From the NCBI GenBank assembly GCA_937981555.1, contig CALJOK010000029.1, positions 111,929-175,928 of the forward strand: DNA of 64,000 bases, in the 5' to 3' direction. Positions 25,395 to 33,717 of this stretch are shown piece by piece. This DNA is from an uncultured Saprospiraceae bacterium. GTDB taxonomy: Bacteria > Bacteroidota > Bacteroidia > Chitinophagales > Saprospiraceae. Both the position numbers and the translations under genes were made by a program. Position 1 is the stretch's first letter; the number at the start of each line of letters is the position of its first letter. The notes beneath the pieces were generated by a model. That model was given only the letters and a program-made list of their open reading frames with translations. It made no database searches and was not told the DNA's origin.

Positions 25395-27523
25395 TAAAAT
25401 TGATACTGTACCTGAAGATCGAATGCAGATCGTACATTTCCTTCAATAAAACTAACTCCATTTCCAACTCCTTTTGGATTATCTAAAAACCCATTTTCAA
25501 TCGTTTTTTCTAAGTTTAAAAAAGTGCGCTCATAACGAGCCTCAATTGACCATTTAGGATGCGGTCGATATCGTAAATTTAAATAAAATCGAGAGCCACG
25601 ACCCGAGTAAGCAGGAATAGAAAAGGTGTACAACAAATCATTTTCGTAAGCATAAATTCGAGTATCAAATTCATTGTCAAAAATAGCAAATCGAGTCGTC
25701 ATTGAAAGAGGAAATTGGTTGGATTTAAAAACGACATCTTGATAAAGCATATATCCCTTTTTAAATTCTTCCACTTCATTATCGAAAAACGCCCACTCTG
25801 CCCGAGTTCTTAATTCTACCGATTTTGAAATTTTATTGGAAACATGAATTCGAAATTGAGTTCTCGTATTGTCTGTCAAAAAATCAATCGGCGTTTCATT
25901 ATCGGGAGCATTACGTTGCTTGATTTCATTTTTAAATTGCAGATACACCTCCATTCTTCGCTTCCGTTTATAAGTCAAACGAGAGAAATATTCCACACCT
26001 CTAGATGGTGCATCCACATTGAATCTTAACCAAGGATGCTTCCAAGTATCAAAATAAAATCGCCAATCCCAATTTTTATTTAAGTTCAATTGCAAACCTA
26101 AGAAGAGCCCATTTTCATTCGAGCCTTGTGAAGTTTCAGCAAACGGCCTAGCGTTTAATGAATGAAAGTCAGCAGGTAAATGTCGATATAAAATAGACAT
26201 ACTCACTCGTCGATCCAAACCAATGTAAACCCCATTAACTGAAGCCACACTTCCATTTTGACTAGTTGCAGTTTCGCCAAAGAATTTAAAATTTTGAATT
26301 AGAAAACCATAATCCAAACTGGCATTAAATAACTGATCTCCGCGAAAAGTGAATTGATTATATGGTTGATCACTTCTATTAAGTGGCTTGTCCAACTTAT
26401 GATAAATGGTATTGAAAGCTAGATGCCAGGTGTCTTTTTTATATTTAATTTTTCCTCCAGTTTGGAGTAAGCCGATTTGTTTTTCATCTTCAATTTCTCC
26501 TTCTGTGGCATGGAAACCAGAAGTTTGCAAAGAGCTAGTTAAAATTTCAAACTCTTCAAAATCAACATCGGTCGAGTCATTTTCAAATATATTCCCATCA
26601 ACTCTTCGATAAGAACCAAAGGCAGTCAATTCTAGATTTTCGCTCAAACCAATCGTTGTCCCTATTCCTCTAAAAAATAAAATTTCATTTAAAGAAGAAA
26701 AATTTCGAAGCGTTCTTCGATTTCGATCCACTTTTAAAACCTCCGAACCTTTGCCTCCAGCGAATCCAGAATAAGCAATTAACCCTTGGCCCATGCTAAC
26801 AGAAAAGTCACCAAGTGCTAGACTTTTTAATCGACTGGAATAATCCTTTAGGAAAATATGAGCCGAGTAAAAATCAAATCCATGTTTATTACTACCTCTG
26901 AAAAATGCTTCACTATCATCTTTTTCAGCGGTAAATCCATAGCTTAATCTATTTTCAAAACGACCTCGCATTCTCAATAATAATTTGTCAGGTGATCCTT
27001 CAAAAGCAGGCTTTTCAGCATTCGGTTGAGTGATAAATCCTTGCTCTAATTCAAGTGGTCGCACCCATTTCATTTGCAAGGTTCGATTACTTTCTACAAA
27101 CATGGAACCTATGGATTTTTGATAATCTTTTTCGCCGCTAACTTTTATAAAAGGAGAAATGACTCGAATCGTTTTTAAATCAAAACCAGGAATAGCCTGC
27201 AATTCATAAATGGAAATGAGTTCGCCCACCTTTTTTTTATAAATAAAGAACTCTTGGATTTGAAGTTGGTTGAGTAGGAAAAGGTCTTCTAGATCGGTGA
27301 TGGTAGCGCTATTCAAATTCAAAGGGCTTTGAGCAAATCCTTGCAAACTTTCAAAAACAAAAACTAAATCGCTTGCATCAATATCTTCATTGCCTTGCAA
27401 TAAATCTTCAATTACAATAATATCAACATCTGGGTAATCACCATTTTGTTGCCCCCAAGAAATGGTGACTGAAAAGGTAAGAACAGAAAGGAGTGAGTAA
27501 TATAAAATATTTTTTCCCGACAT
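25394..27523 (-). CDS. Helix-hairpin-helix (ComEA-like) outer-membrane beta-barrel protein
   Basis: A 709-residue protein with a Sec signal ending SWGQ. Residues 60-125 contain helix-hairpin-helix motifs (LNLNSATITDLEDLFLLNQLQIQEFFIYKKKVG ... YELQAIPGFDLKTIRVI), the ComEA-type DNA-binding fold. The rest (about 150-709) alternates polar and aromatic residues in many beta-strands and ends DLQVQYQF, as in outer-membrane barrels. This architecture is common in Bacteroidota and has no assigned function; the DNA-binding-like domain would face the periplasm. Uptake of DNA is a guess from the fold only. No competence genes are nearby. The stop codon lies inside the terminal arm of the palindrome at 25244. 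Confidence 0.8.
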   Translation of the reverse strand: MSGKNILYYSLLSVLTFSVTISWGQQNGDYPDVDIIVIEDLLQGNEDIDASDLVFVFESLQGFAQSPLNLNSATITDLEDLFLLNQLQIQEFFIYKKKVGELISIYELQAIPGFDLKTIRVISPFIKVSGEKDYQKSIGSMFVESNRTLQMKWVRPLELEQGFITQPNAEKPAFEGSPDKLLLRMRGRFENRLSYGFTAEKDDSEAFFRGSNKHGFDFYSAHIFLKDYSSRLKSLALGDFSVSMGQGLIAYSGFAGGKGSEVLKVDRNRRTLRNFSSLNEILFFRGIGTTIGLSENLELTAFGSYRRVDGNIFENDSTDVDFEEFEILTSSLQTSGFHATEGEIEDEKQIGLLQTGGKIKYKKDTWHLAFNTIYHKLDKPLNRSDQPYNQFTFRGDQLFNASLDYGFLIQNFKFFGETATSQNGSVASVNGVYIGLDRRVSMSILYRHLPADFHSLNARPFAETSQGSNENGLFLGLQLNLNKNWDWRFYFDTWKHPWLRFNVDAPSRGVEYFSRLTYKRKRRMEVYLQFKNEIKQRNAPDNETPIDFLTDNTRTQFRIHVSNKISKSVELRTRAEWAFFDNEVEEFKKGYMLYQDVVFKSNQFPLSMTTRFAIFDNEFDTRIYAYENDLLYTFSIPAYSGRGSRFYLNLRYRPHPKWSIEARYERTFLNLEKTIENGFLDNPKGVGNGVSFIEGNVRSAFDLQVQYQF

Positions 27524-27591
27524 AGTTTTGAATTAAAGAGGGAAATTACGAATTGCGTTTTTGATTGCAAAAGAAACGGTAAAATGAATTA

Positions 27592-28068
27592 TTATTTTGC
27601 TGAAACTGGAATCCAAATTTCTTGATAGGCATCATTTGATTTTTGTTGAATCTTTTCACTCAAAATATCAAAATGAGGTCTATCATCTAATTGGAAATCT
27701 GAATTGGGTAACCAAGTTGAAAAGATATTTTCGAAATTAGCTTGATTAGGAACATAACCTTTGAAGGTGAAAACTGCGTATTTTCCTTTTGGTAAAATAA
27801 AGGATTCCATTCCTTCTAGAATATTTTCCAAATCTAAAACCTCGATTAAAGCATGTTTTTTAAAATATGCAGTTGGATCAAAAGTCAAAAAATAATCTTT
27901 TGGATAAATGATTAAATCATAAACGTCTTGATTCTTAGCATTAGAAATTTCCTTTTTTCTAGGCATAAATGTGCTGAACAATTGAAATGTTTTATTGTCA
28001 GTTAATGACATTTCAATTGACATTCCAACAAAAAACTTCTCTTCAATATCTTCAATTCGAGGTTCCAT
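27592..28068 (-). CDS. GyrI-like / effector-binding domain protein
   Basis: A 158-residue cytoplasmic protein made up only of a GyrI-like (AraC/BmrR effector-binding) fold: EEKFFVGMSIEMS at the start, LPKGKYAVFTFKGYV in the middle, and FSTWLPNSDFQLDDRPHFDILSEK with EIWIPV at the end. Stand-alone proteins of this fold bind small, often cationic hydrophobic compounds, and some inhibit DNA gyrase (GyrI/SbmC) or hydrolyse reactive cyclopropanone-type compounds. There is no DNA-binding domain attached. It lies just past the leu operon terminator and upstream of the ComEA-like gene (68-bp gap). Confidence 0.84.
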   Translation of the reverse strand: MEPRIEDIEEKFFVGMSIEMSLTDNKTFQLFSTFMPRKKEISNAKNQDVYDLIIYPKDYFLTFDPTAYFKKHALIEVLDLENILEGMESFILPKGKYAVFTFKGYVPNQANFENIFSTWLPNSDFQLDDRPHFDILSEKIQQKSNDAYQEIWIPVSAK

Positions 28069-28098
28069 ATTTTTCGATTTTTAATTTAGCTCAAGAAC

Positions 28099-28136
28099 AA
28101 AAAAAATCCTTGCACTTTTCACAATGCAAGGATTTT
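28099..28136 (-). terminator. Terminator of the leucine operon
   Basis: Stem 28104-28114 / 28125-28135 (AATCCTTGCA), followed on the minus strand by eight or more T. It is 24 bp past the leuB stop codon and marks the end of the operon. Confidence 0.88.
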
Positions 28137-28159
28137 TTTTAGAAAAAATAAAAACGATC

Positions 28160-29266
28160 TTAAATTATCGTCGAAACACTATCTGAAATTTTCGCTTCAT
28201 TCAATCGATCATCTTCAATCCATGCTGCAACAATATCGCCCATTTGAGAGCAAGTATATTCAATGTTTGGGTGAAGGTCAGGTGTACCGATTCCTTTGGT
28301 CAAACAATATGCAACTGCATTTTTAACCGTTCTTGCTTCTGTGTACATTTCAAAAGTCTCCAACATCAAGGCAACTGAAAGTATCGTTCCGATTGGATTG
28401 GCAATATCTCGACCAGCTGCTTGAGGATAAGAACCATGAATTGGTTCGAATAAAGAAGTCTTTTCTCCAATCGAAGAAGAAGGTAACATTCCTAATGAAC
28501 CTGTCAACACACTTGACTCATCTGAAATAATATCTCCAAACATATTGCTTGTCAAAATGACATCAAACTGTTTTGGTGCGATAATCATTTGCATTGCAGC
28601 ATTATCTACAAACATAAAATCTAAAGTGACTTCAGGATATTGTTTAGCCAATTCACGAACCGTTTTTCTCCAAAGCCTTGAAGTTTCCAAAACGTTTGCT
28701 TTGTCCACAAGCGTCACTTTTTTTCTTCGATTCATCGCTGCCTTAAATGCCAAATGTGCAATGCGCTCCACTTCCATAACATGGTATTCACATTTGTCAA
28801 AAGCAGACATTCCATCTTCACTTAAAAATTTTTCGCCAAAGTAAATTCCACTTGTCAACTCTCGATAAATTACCATATCGACACCATCAATATTTTTTGG
28901 TTTGAGAGGGGAGAGGTGCAATAAATTAGGATGAGTAGCTACCGGTCGAATATTACAAAACAATCCTAAGCTTTTTCTCAAACGTAAAAGTCCTTGCTCT
29001 GGGCGAACTTTTGCATCTGGATTATTATCATATTTTGGGTCACCGATCGCTCCAAATAAAATAGCATCGGCATCCATACAAGTTGCTAAAGTAGCTTCTG
29101 GTAATGGGTCACCTGTGTTGTCAATTGCGACAGCGCCAACATCTGCATGGCAATAAGTGAATTTATGATCAAACCTAGAAGCAATTGCATCCAATGCTTT
29201 TTTGCCTTGTTTGACTACTTCTGGGCCGATTCCGTCGCCTGCTAAAACTGCGATTCTTTTTTCCAT
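28160..29266 (-). CDS. leuB: 3-isopropylmalate dehydrogenase
   Basis: A 368-residue enzyme that oxidises and decarboxylates (2R,3S)-3-isopropylmalate to 4-methyl-2-oxopentanoate with NAD+, the third step of leucine synthesis. The diagnostic blocks are LAGDGIGPEVV at the start, the substrate arginines in RPEQGLLRLRKSLGLFCNIRP, the YRELTSGIYFG segment, DKANVLETSRLWR, FVDNAAMQMI, SNMFGDIISDESS with the Mg2+-binding aspartates, and FEPIHGSYPQAAGRDIANPIG, whose pattern is the NAD-type of the family. Length is normal. It is the last gene of the leu cluster, 41 bp after leuD. Confidence 0.96.
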   Translation of the reverse strand: MEKRIAVLAGDGIGPEVVKQGKKALDAIASRFDHKFTYCHADVGAVAIDNTGDPLPEATLATCMDADAILFGAIGDPKYDNNPDAKVRPEQGLLRLRKSLGLFCNIRPVATHPNLLHLSPLKPKNIDGVDMVIYRELTSGIYFGEKFLSEDGMSAFDKCEYHVMEVERIAHLAFKAAMNRRKKVTLVDKANVLETSRLWRKTVRELAKQYPEVTLDFMFVDNAAMQMIIAPKQFDVILTSNMFGDIISDESSVLTGSLGMLPSSSIGEKTSLFEPIHGSYPQAAGRDIANPIGTILSVALMLETFEMYTEARTVKNAVAYCLTKGIGTPDLHPNIEYTCSQMGDIVAAWIEDDRLNEAKISDSVSTII

Positions 29267-29307
29267 GGGTTCTGGTTTAATTAATATTTGGTTAGTCGTT
29301 TTATTAT

Positions 29308-29898
29308 TTAAAAAATTAGTTGCTTTTTTTCAAATGCCTCGATTTTATCCTTTTTGGAAATCAGATAATCAATATCATCATACCCATTAATAAGGCACAT
29401 TTTTTTATAAGGATCTATTTCGAACTCAACAAACTTTCCACTATCTAAGATAGTAATTCTTTGGACTTCTAAATCTACAGTTACGTCACTTTTTGGATTT
29501 TGTTCAATACTTAAAAATAAATCATTTAAAAATTCAGGAGAAACGGTGATAGGTAAAAGCCCATTGTTTAATGCATTCCCTTTAAATATATCTGCGAAAA
29601 AACTAGAAACTACCACTCGGAATCCATAATCATACAATGCCCAAGCTGCATGTTCTCTACTTGAGCCACAGCCGAAGTTTTTGCCAGCAACTAGTATTTT
29701 GCCTTCGTAGGTTTTATTGTTTAGGATAAAATCTTTTGGGCTATTGTCTTGTTCATATCGCCAATCTCGAAATAAATTATCGCCAAATCCTTCTCGAGTT
29801 GTTGCTTTGAGAAAACGAGCTGGGATGATTTGATCGGTATCGATGTCTTCCATTGGAAGGGGAACAGCGTTGGTATTTAGTTTAGTGAATTTTTCCAT
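29308..29898 (-). CDS. leuD: 3-isopropylmalate dehydratase small subunit
   Basis: A 196-residue subunit that together with LeuC isomerises 2- to 3-isopropylmalate. The sequence shows [22 protein letters not shown] at the start, FRDWRYE, and the substrate-loop motif [20 protein letters not shown], then [19 protein letters not shown]. This is the swivel (domain 4) unit of the aconitase superfamily, in the bacterial length range. Unusually, leuC is 252 bp away and separated by a long palindrome, although the two subunits are normally adjacent and translated from one message. Confidence 0.95.
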   Translation of the reverse strand: MEKFTKLNTNAVPLPMEDIDTDQIIPARFLKATTREGFGDNLFRDWRYEQDNSPKDFILNNKTYEGKILVAGKNFGCGSSREHAAWALYDYGFRVVVSSFFADIFKGNALNNGLLPITVSPEFLNDLFLSIEQNPKSDVTVDLEVQRITILDSGKFVEFEIDPYKKMCLINGYDDIDYLISKKDKIEAFEKKQLIF

Positions 29899-29930
29899 TT
29901 TTTTATTTTTTTCTCTAATAAATCACGAAC

Positions 29931-29994
29931 AATGTCAATCAAAATCAAAAATTTGAATGGTAACTTCAGCTTGTCATTGTTTTGATTGCCATTG
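29931..29994. repeat. Weak inverted repeat upstream of leuD
   Basis: CAATGTCAATCAAAATCAA-like sequence at about 29930-29948 pairs imperfectly with 29976-29994 (about 15 of 19). It is directly next to the long palindrome at 30002. It may be part of the same insertion or chance in AT-rich DNA. Confidence 0.4.
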
Positions 29995-30001
29995 ATATTT
30001 T

Positions 30002-30125
30002 GTAACTATTCAGTATTAAGAGTAAAGTACGGGCGAATTTATTCGCCTAATAAATCCTATAGCTTAAACTAATAGTAATGGGCGAATGAATTCGCCCGTA
30101 CTTTACTCCTATACTGAATAGTTAC
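30002..30125. repeat. 124-bp near-perfect palindrome between leuC and leuD
   Basis: The arms 30002-30047 and 30080-30125 (46 bases) match at about 42 positions, with the core AAAGTACGGGCGAAT. Each arm also contains an internal palindrome (GGGCGAATnnATTCGCCC type). It ends 26 bp before the leuC stop codon, so the folded RNA would lie directly inside the leu message. Confidence 0.92.
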
Positions 30126-30150
30126 GCCATTTTTTAGATTAATTTTTAAA

Positions 30151-31542
30151 TTATAACATTGCTCTTACATCTACAATTTCTCCAGTTACAGCTGTCGCAG
30201 CAGCCATTAATGGACTTGCTAAAATTGTTCGAGCACCTTGTCCTTGACGACCTTCAAAATTCCGATTGGAAGTAGAAATACAATATTCTCCTTTTGGGAT
30301 TTTATCTTCGTTCATTCCTAGACAAGCAGAACATCCAGGTTCTCTTAATTCAAAACCAGCAGCTTCAAATATTTTATCCAAACCTTCTCGTTGAGCTTGT
30401 AACTGCACTTGTTTCGAACCAGGAACAATCCAAACAGTCGTGTTGTCTGCCTTTGATTTTCCTTTGACAAAATCAGCAACTAATCGCAAATCTTCAATTC
30501 GAGAATTCGTACAACTTCCGATAAAAACATAATTTACTTTTTGCCCGATTAATGAATTTCCAGTTTTGAAATTCATGTATTCCAAAGATTTATCGTAAGA
30601 CTTTGTATTGCTTGCATCGATTGGAGCAGGAATAGAATCGGTAATCTTTATACCCATTCCAGGGTTGGTTCCGTAAGTGACCATTGGTACAATGTCCTCT
30701 GCTTGGAAATGATATTCTTTATCAAATGTTGCGTCTTCGTCTGTGAAAAGTGTTTTCCAAAACGTAACTGCTTTTTCAAATTGTTCGCCTTGTGGAGCAA
30801 ATCTTCGCCCCTTGATATATTCCAAAGTTTTTTCATCAGGAGCAATCAAACCACCTCTTGCACCCATCTCGATACTCATATTGCAGATGGTCATTCGAGC
30901 TTCCATGGAAAGCGACCGAATCGTCGAACCTGCATATTCGATAAAATAACCTGTTCCACCTGACGCAGTTAATTTTGACAAAATGTATAAAATAATGTCT
31001 TTGGATAAAACACCATTTTGCAACTCACCGTCGATGGTGATGCGCATGCGTTTTGGTTTTTGCAACAACAAACATTGCGTCGTCATCACTTGTTCGACTT
31101 GACTGGTTCCGATTCCAAATGCGATACTTCCAAATGCACCATGCGTGGAAGTATGGCTATCTCCGCAAACGATGGTCATCCCAGGTCGAGTGATTCCCAA
31201 CTCAGGACCGATGACATGAACGATGCCTTGATATTGATGTCCCAAACCGTACAATTCGATTCCAAATTTTTCGCAATTTTCAATTAAAGTATTGACTTGA
31301 GTTCTGGAAAGTGGATCAACGATTGGAAGATGTTGATTGAGGGTAGGAACATTGTGATCGGCGGTGGCTACTATTTTTTCTTTTCGAAACAAAGGTACTC
31401 CACGTTTTTCTAAACCTGCAAATGCTTGAGGGCTGGTTACTTCATGGATGAAGTGTTTGTCGATGTATAAAATATTACGACCACCATCGACCGTATCGAC
31501 GACGTGTTGTTCCCAGATTTTATCGAATAATGTTTTTTTCAT
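30151..31542 (-). CDS. leuC: 3-isopropylmalate dehydratase large subunit
   Basis: A 463-residue [4Fe-4S] enzyme of the aconitase superfamily, partner of LeuD. It has the expected [23 protein letters not shown] block, [15 protein letters not shown] with the first cluster cysteine, and [11 protein letters not shown] with the other two; [21 protein letters not shown] is the substrate-binding end. Length is normal. It is preceded (62-bp gap) by the methyltransferase gene and followed by the palindromes at 29931 and 30002, then leuD. Confidence 0.96.
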   Translation of the reverse strand: MKKTLFDKIWEQHVVDTVDGGRNILYIDKHFIHEVTSPQAFAGLEKRGVPLFRKEKIVATADHNVPTLNQHLPIVDPLSRTQVNTLIENCEKFGIELYGLGHQYQGIVHVIGPELGITRPGMTIVCGDSHTSTHGAFGSIAFGIGTSQVEQVMTTQCLLLQKPKRMRITIDGELQNGVLSKDIILYILSKLTASGGTGYFIEYAGSTIRSLSMEARMTICNMSIEMGARGGLIAPDEKTLEYIKGRRFAPQGEQFEKAVTFWKTLFTDEDATFDKEYHFQAEDIVPMVTYGTNPGMGIKITDSIPAPIDASNTKSYDKSLEYMNFKTGNSLIGQKVNYVFIGSCTNSRIEDLRLVADFVKGKSKADNTTVWIVPGSKQVQLQAQREGLDKIFEAAGFELREPGCSACLGMNEDKIPKGEYCISTSNRNFEGRQGQGARTILASPLMAAATAVTGEIVDVRAML

Positions 31543-31604
31543 ATTAAAAATGTAAAACTATTGTTATGATTTTTTATTTCTCTATTTTTTTTGGAAAAAA
31601 TAAG

Positions 31605-32186
31605 TTAGTATTTTCTAGTAGCGATGATAATTCCAGTTGACCAATTCATTTTTGTTAAATTAAAATCAACTCGATTTTCCAAATAGTTAATTAAAGTATC
31701 GACAAAATCCTGATGTCCATCAGGCCAGTTAGGTTGTGACTTCATATCATCGATAATATAAAATCCTCCTACATTTATTAAATCTAAAATTTCGTCAATT
31801 TCGCTATATTTCCCAGGCCAAGCATCTGCAAAAACCAAATCAAATTTTTCTCCTCGGTAATTTCTTATCCATTCTGTTCCATCTGAACAAATGATTTCTA
31901 CTCGTTCATCTTCGCTAAAATATTGTTTTGCAATGTCAATTAACTTTGGATCATTATCAATGGTTGTTAATTTAGAAGCATCGTCCATTCCTTCAATCAT
32001 CCAAGATAAGGATAAACCAATACCTGTTCCTAATTCTAAAAAATTTGATTTTGGTTTGGAAGTAATCAAGGTTTTTAGAAGTGTTCCAATGTAAATATCG
32101 GAAGGCATCGTGAATCCAATCTCAGTTGATTTGGCTTCTATTTTTGAATGAATTATAGGTTTATCTAAAATCTTAGAATCGTTCAT
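31605..32186 (-). CDS. SAM-dependent O-methyltransferase-like protein inside the leu cluster
   Basis: A 193-residue class I methyltransferase. The SAM-binding motif is FLELGTGIGLSLSW, followed by LTTIDNDPKLIDIAKQYF, the acidic SDGTEWI, and FDLVFADAWPGKYSEID, then GGFYIIDDM. This resembles the catechol/caffeoyl-CoA-type O-methyltransferase fold, but the substrate cannot be told. In-frame ATGs at 32219 and a further upstream non-ATG start would extend it into a terminator hairpin, so I prefer the ATG at 32186, where the conserved part begins. It sits between leuA and leuC on the same strand, where no methyltransferase is needed for leucine synthesis. It may be a moonlighting neighbour or a passenger gene. 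Confidence 0.8.
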   Translation of the reverse strand: MNDSKILDKPIIHSKIEAKSTEIGFTMPSDIYIGTLLKTLITSKPKSNFLELGTGIGLSLSWMIEGMDDASKLTTIDNDPKLIDIAKQYFSEDERVEIICSDGTEWIRNYRGEKFDLVFADAWPGKYSEIDEILDLINVGGFYIIDDMKSQPNWPDGHQDFVDTLINYLENRVDFNLTKMNWSTGIIIATRKY

Positions 32187-32220
32187 TTTTCTTTTTTTTT
32201 CAAAAATTGATTTGGCCATA

Positions 32221-32253
32221 ACAAAAAAAAAGTCGGGCTTCCATGAGCCCGAC
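32221..32253 (-). terminator. Terminator directly after leuA, upstream of the methyltransferase
   Basis: Perfect 8-bp GC-rich stem GTCGGGCT / AGCCCGAC (32232-32239 with 32246-32253), then nine T on the minus strand. It lies 52 bp past the leuA stop codon, within what looks like one leu cluster. Confidence 0.85.
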
Positions 32254-32305
32254 GACCTAACCAAATATAATTATTGAACGTACATTCTTAAGTCAAATTT
32301 GAAAA

Positions 32306-33481
32306 TTAATGAGAAGAAGAAGGAACTCTTGCCAAGTTCGTCACGCATAATTGATACAATGCCTCTTCTCCTACTTCTTTCATTTTATCTGCAAGCGTTA
32401 GAAATTTTTTGTACAAAATATCCAACTCTTTCTTAGTTACATTAAAACCGATTTGCTTTGCTTTATAGGCCAAAGCTGCTCGACCACTTCTTGCTGTCAA
32501 AACAATTAAAGATTGTTCCACGCCTACATCTTTGGGATCCATAATTTCATAAACTTCTCTTTTCTTAATCACCCCATCTTGATGAATTCCTGAAGAATGA
32601 GCAAAGGCGTTCGCTCCCACAATTGCTTTGTTTGGTTGAACATTGACACCCATTTTTTCAGAAACTAACTGACTCATCGGGTAAAGCAATTTTGTATTTA
32701 TATTGTTATGAAGATTCATATAAGGATGCTGACGCATGATCATCACCACTTCTTCGAGCGAAGTATTTCCAGCTCGCTCACCGATTCCATTAATCGTACA
32801 TTCGATTTGTCGAGCACCATTTTGGATACCTGCGATGGAATTGGCTGTAGCTAATCCTAAGTCGTTATGACAATGAGTTGCGATAACCGCCTTATGAATA
32901 TTTTTTACATTTTCTTTAAGGAATTTTATTTTTTCTCCATATTCAGCGGGTAAGCAATAACCAGTTGTATCTGGAATGTTGACCACAGTTGCACCTGCTG
33001 CAATGGCAGCTTCGATTACTTTTGCCAAATATTCATTCTCCGTTCGACCAGCATCTTCTGCATAAAATTCTACATCTTCGACAAATGATTTAGCATATTT
33101 TACCGCACCAATTGCTCGTTCGATAATCTTCTCACGAGTAGAATTTAATTTGTCAAAAATATGCAAATCAGAAGTTCCAATTCCAGTATGAATTCGAGGA
33201 CGAGTAGCATATTTTAATGCTTCTGCCGCTACCTTAATATCGTTTTCAACTGCTCTGGATAAACCACAAATAATCGGAGTCTTGACTGCTTTGCAAATTT
33301 CCTCTACCGACTTAAAATCCCCTGGACTGGAAACTGGAAAACCAGCTTCGATTACATCAACATTGAGTCGTTCTAATTCTCGTGCAATGATTACTTTTTG
33401 TTCAGTATCCAATTTGCAGCCAGGAACTTGCTCGCCGTCTCGTAGGGTAGTGTCGAAGATATAAATTTGGTCAGAAGCCAT
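32306..33481 (-). CDS. leuA: 2-isopropylmalate synthase, short form
   Basis: A 391-residue enzyme condensing acetyl-CoA with 2-oxoisovalerate, the first committed step to leucine. The HMGL-like TIM barrel is complete: [12 protein letters not shown] (metal Asp and catalytic Arg), [24 protein letters not shown], and the metal-ligand [12 protein letters not shown], then [15 protein letters not shown]. The helical subdomain extends to about 380, but the C-terminal LeuA dimer/regulatory domain of about 120 residues, which binds leucine in the 500+ residue enzymes, is absent. Feedback inhibition through that domain is therefore not expected (inference). It is the first gene of the cluster. Confidence 0.93.
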   Translation of the reverse strand: MASDQIYIFDTTLRDGEQVPGCKLDTEQKVIIARELERLNVDVIEAGFPVSSPGDFKSVEEICKAVKTPIICGLSRAVENDIKVAAEALKYATRPRIHTGIGTSDLHIFDKLNSTREKIIERAIGAVKYAKSFVEDVEFYAEDAGRTENEYLAKVIEAAIAAGATVVNIPDTTGYCLPAEYGEKIKFLKENVKNIHKAVIATHCHNDLGLATANSIAGIQNGARQIECTINGIGERAGNTSLEEVVMIMRQHPYMNLHNNINTKLLYPMSQLVSEKMGVNVQPNKAIVGANAFAHSSGIHQDGVIKKREVYEIMDPKDVGVEQSLIVLTARSGRAALAYKAKQIGFNVTKKELDILYKKFLTLADKMKEVGEEALYQLCVTNLARVPSSSH

Positions 33482-33559
33482 AGATTATTGTTTTATTCTT
33501 TTACTTAAAAAATAAACCTTGTACGGAAAATGTTTTAAGTGAAAATTAATTGAGTTAAA

Positions 33560-33605
33560 TTTGATTTACTCAGAAAAAATGTATGTTTGTATCTTCTCAA
33601 AGATA
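33560..33605. promoter_or_regulatory. Back-to-back Bacteroidota-type promoters for leuA and the 33718 gene
   Basis: Plus strand: TTTG at 33560-33563, 18 bases, then TATGTTTG (33582-33589), a full match to TTTG-N-TAnnTTTG, suitable for the gene at 33718. Minus strand: TATCTTTG (33605-33598) matches the -7 box for leuA, but I see no -33 TTG. The predicted start sites are about 5 bp apart, so polymerases would exclude each other. Confidence 0.5.
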
Positions 33606-33717
33606 TTCTTATGATGACTCTTTTTACTATTTAAAAAGATTGATGTTACAGTAAGTATATTTTAAAAAACTCTCATAATCTATTGATTATCAATAACTTG
33701 TAAAATGATTAATTACA

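Noticed and set aside
33482..33600. Leucine-rich leader peptide/attenuator upstream of leuA
   Set aside because: No short frame with leucine runs and no terminator-like hairpin lies between the predicted start and the leuA ATG.
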